Part shown: positions 5,639-7,199 of the stretch, piece after piece
Position numbering within the stretch: the stretch's first letter is position 1
How the letters are laid out: every line of letters begins with the position of its first letter
Assembly (NCBI GenBank): GCA_027451605.1
Contig: DAIDJA010000087.1
Location: 1 to 7,199, forward strand
Reading direction: 5' to 3'
Length of the DNA stretch: 7,199 nucleotides
Origin: Acidimicrobiales bacterium
GTDB lineage: Bacteria > Actinomycetota > Acidimicrobiia > Acidimicrobiales > JABEUL01
Translations under genes and position numbers: made by a program
Notes under the pieces: generated by a model
Database searches by the model: none
The model's input: only the letters and a program-made list of their open reading frames with translations
What the model was told of the DNA's origin: nothing

Positions 5639-6922
5639 ATGGCAAATGAGTTTGATATCGACGCCCTGTTAGATCAGGCGTTGGGAAATATACACTCCGA
5701 TTCAAATAAAGACAGTAGTAGCAATGGTTTGCAGTCGTCTTCGGAATCGGTGGCATCTCAAGAGATTGGATCTCAGGTTGTTAACTCTGGTTTTGATTCT
5801 GCAAATGATCAAGAACTAAACGGTTCAACAACTATCTCCGCAACCGGTAACGGTCATGCTCCGACCAATTCGCAGGATATATTTCATCCGCAGCAGGATC
5901 GGGCATCCGCTAAAAGTAAGTTGCAAGAACTGAGGGCCGAGATTGCAAATGCATCGAAAACCTTTAATTTAGATGATGCTTTGAATGCTTCATTTTCACC
6001 TGCTGATACTTCTGTTAATAGCAACGGCAATAGCCTGGCATTTGAAGATATAGTTAACAGTTATAATCAACCAAAAAGTTCTACTCCCGCACCTACCTTT
6101 CCGTCTTTAGATGAAAATACGGTATCTGATATCAATTCAAATACTGCGGCCGATAATTTACAGGTGGTCTCAGCTTACTCAGCAGGACTTGATGCTGAAA
6201 CTGCGGGCATCGAGTCAGCCTTGGACAATGTTTTAGGAACTTCGGAAAGTGGAGTTTTAAATGCGGATGATCAAGTGACATATGCAGATCCGACACCCAT
6301 GGTTTCCGCAGATGCTGATATTGATAAACTTTTAGCCGCAGAATTTGATGAAGATGTCACGGTTTCTCCTAAGGCAAAGACACCTCCACCTCCTCCGGTA
6401 CAAACACATCCGGTTCCGCCTACGCCGGTTGTCGTTCCGCCTCAGGTAGTTCCCGAAGTTGTTGCACCTTCGCGTCAGATAAAAATGGAGCCAAGTATCC
6501 CCAAATATGTAGCCGAAGAAGGTGTATTGGCAACCCCTCCTCCAAAGGTAGGCGTTAGCGCTTCATCGAATTCTTCCAGTGTAGAAGATCTTCTGAATGG
6601 CATATTAGATGAAGCCAGTACCGGTACGGCTAACACCGATACGATTAGCGGGTCCGGTCCCAATAAGCAGCAGCTTAAAAGAGATGCCGTCATGAATGAG
6701 TTCCAAAATATGGCCTCAGCTGCCAAGCAGCCAAGCCCCCCGCCGCCGCCTGTAGTGTCGTCAACAAAAAAGACATATGCATTTCCAAAGAAAAATGTTT
6801 CCGAACCTGAAACAAGTGACTCAATGAATACTTCTGCAAATCAATCCGTTGATGAGCCATATATTGGAATGCAGCCCATTATTAGCAAAAAAGGTACTGT
6901 AAGGAAGCTTGGGAAAAAATAG
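5639..6922 (+). CDS. Acidic, proline-rich, probably disordered protein with repeated short motif
   Basis: A 427-residue protein of unrecognised family. It is rich in Ser, Asn, Asp, Ala and Pro, and I see no Cys or Trp, no signal peptide and no membrane segment, so it is probably cytosolic and largely disordered. Five short amphipathic segments share the pattern [ILV]-[DE]-x-[LA]-L-x-x-x-[LF]: residues 7-15, 111-119, 191-199, 228-236 and 315-323. FEDIVNSY at 135-142 may be a decayed sixth. A charged helix-prone stretch lies at about 92-106 and another at 341-362. Proline-rich linkers occupy 249-277 and 365-371, each with a run of five prolines. The last 11 residues (KKGTVRKLGKK) are strongly basic, against an otherwise acidic chain. 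This looks like a scaffold or adaptor: short docking motifs on flexible linkers. That role is inference. Coding is well supported by the long open frame, clear start context and biased but coherent composition. Confidence 0.85.
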   Translation: MANEFDIDALLDQALGNIHSDSNKDSSSNGLQSSSESVASQEIGSQVVNSGFDSANDQELNGSTTISATGNGHAPTNSQDIFHPQQDRASAKSKLQELRAEIANASKTFNLDDALNASFSPADTSVNSNGNSLAFEDIVNSYNQPKSSTPAPTFPSLDENTVSDINSNTAADNLQVVSAYSAGLDAETAGIESALDNVLGTSESGVLNADDQVTYADPTPMVSADADIDKLLAAEFDEDVTVSPKAKTPPPPPVQTHPVPPTPVVVPPQVVPEVVAPSRQIKMEPSIPKYVAEEGVLATPPPKVGVSASSNSSSVEDLLNGILDEASTGTANTDTISGSGPNKQQLKRDAVMNEFQNMASAAKQPSPPPPPVVSSTKKTYAFPKKNVSEPETSDSMNTSANQSVDEPYIGMQPIISKKGTVRKLGKK

Positions 6923-7021
6923 TATTTGCTATATGACGGCTTAGTACGTCGACTGAAGTTGATGCGAGACCCTATATTTTCCTTTTGAAATTTGGCTCGT
7001 CTTAGGCGATACCTTAAATTA

Positions 7022-7051
7022 ATTACAGTATTAAACTGATATCGGTATAAT
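7022..7051 (+). promoter_or_regulatory. Candidate sigma70-type promoter facing out of the window
   Basis: ATTACA (7022-7027, 4 of 6 to TTGACA) and a perfect TATAAT (7046-7051) are separated by 18 bases. Transcription would start near 7058 and run towards the window end, giving a leader of at least about 140 bases with no convincing start codon in view. Confidence 0.5.
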
Positions 7052-7113
7052 TTTTACGAAGTCTATCTTTTGCGCTTTAGCAACAAAATCGTGATGAGAA
7101 TGTACTCACTACA

Positions 7114-7136
7114 CTGGTATTGCAGCTTAATACCGG
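7114..7136 (+). other. Hairpin in putative leader RNA
   Basis: CTGGTATT (7114-7121) pairs with AATACCGG (7129-7136) as an 8-bp stem including one G-U pair, with a 7-base loop. The 3' arm overlaps a perfect 8-bp palindrome TACCGGTA (7131-7138). No T run follows directly, so it is not a standard terminator. It could be a leader structure or a regulator site. Confidence 0.35.
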
Positions 7137-7199
7137 TAAAGGAAATGACATCTTTTAGAATTACGGCTATTTTAATTTTATGATTGAGTTTTAAGTGGT

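Larger units (their letters stand above)
6923..7199. other. Apparent non-coding region to the window end
   Basis: I find no supportable gene in these 277 bases on either strand. It is AT-rich and holds no clear intrinsic terminator for the preceding gene. The main signals are a promoter candidate at 7022-7051 and a hairpin at 7114-7136. It is most simply read as the 3' flank of the disordered-protein gene plus the leader of a gene beyond the window. Confidence 0.5.

Noticed and set aside
5511..5756. Minus-strand 81-codon open frame over the rnhB to disordered-protein gap
   Set aside because: It overlaps the start of a better-supported gene and the promoter region, and shows no motif.
6475..6726. 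Minus-strand 83-codon open frame inside the disordered-protein gene
   Set aside because: Antisense shadow that exists because the plus frame avoids certain codons; no support of its own.
6935..6950. Possible terminator hairpin GACG...CGTC after the disordered-protein gene
   Set aside because: Only four pairs with an 8-base loop, and the nearest T-rich run is more than 20 bases away.
7094..7183. A 29-codon plus-strand open frame (MRMYSLHW...)
   Set aside because: No ribosome site, no conserved pattern, and it spans the hairpin; chance is sufficient explanation.

Overview
The window (about 40% G+C by eye) most resembles a chromosomal piece of a low-GC actinobacterium, possibly a marine or freshwater Acidimicrobiia-type lineage. 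The clues are a class III adenylate cyclase with an N-terminal domain like that of mycobacterial Rv1264, an RpiB-like protein of a type I associate with Actinobacteria, and a small GYD-domain protein. This placement rests on protein families only; no rRNA or marker gene is present. There is no sign of phage, transposon, CRISPR or defence system.

Layout. (1) 2-1090 (+): 3' part of an adenylate cyclase gene whose start lies before the window. (2) 986-3634 (-): complete cytoplasmic GH38 alpha-mannosidase. Its last 34 codons lie antisense to the end of the cyclase gene, a 105-bp tail-to-tail overlap. (3) 3635-3731: divergent promoter region. (4) 3732-4145 and 4176-4472 (+): an RpiB/LacA/LacB-like protein that lacks several canonical residues, then a GYD-domain protein, probably one transcription unit. 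(5) 4600-4842 (-): an 80-residue protein with a Tudor/SH3-barrel-like pattern, divergent from (6) rnhB, RNase HII, 4861-5514 (+), with only 18 bp between the start codons. (7) 5639-6922 (+): a 427-residue acidic, low-complexity, proline-rich protein of unknown function carrying five copies of a short amphipathic motif. (8) 6923-7199: non-coding as far as I can see, with a good promoter candidate and a hairpin that probably lead into a gene beyond the window.

How they may work together. GH38 mannosidase and the RpiB-like protein are transcribed divergently from a 97-bp region and could form a small sugar-processing module, though the substrate is not determined by the sequence. rnhB removes RNA from RNA/DNA hybrids and is housekeeping. 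The rest appears to be loosely associated genes.

The most interesting points are the scattered motif in the disordered protein, the divergent active site of the RpiB-like protein, the codon-register antisense overlap of the cyclase and mannosidase genes, and the Tudor-like small protein.
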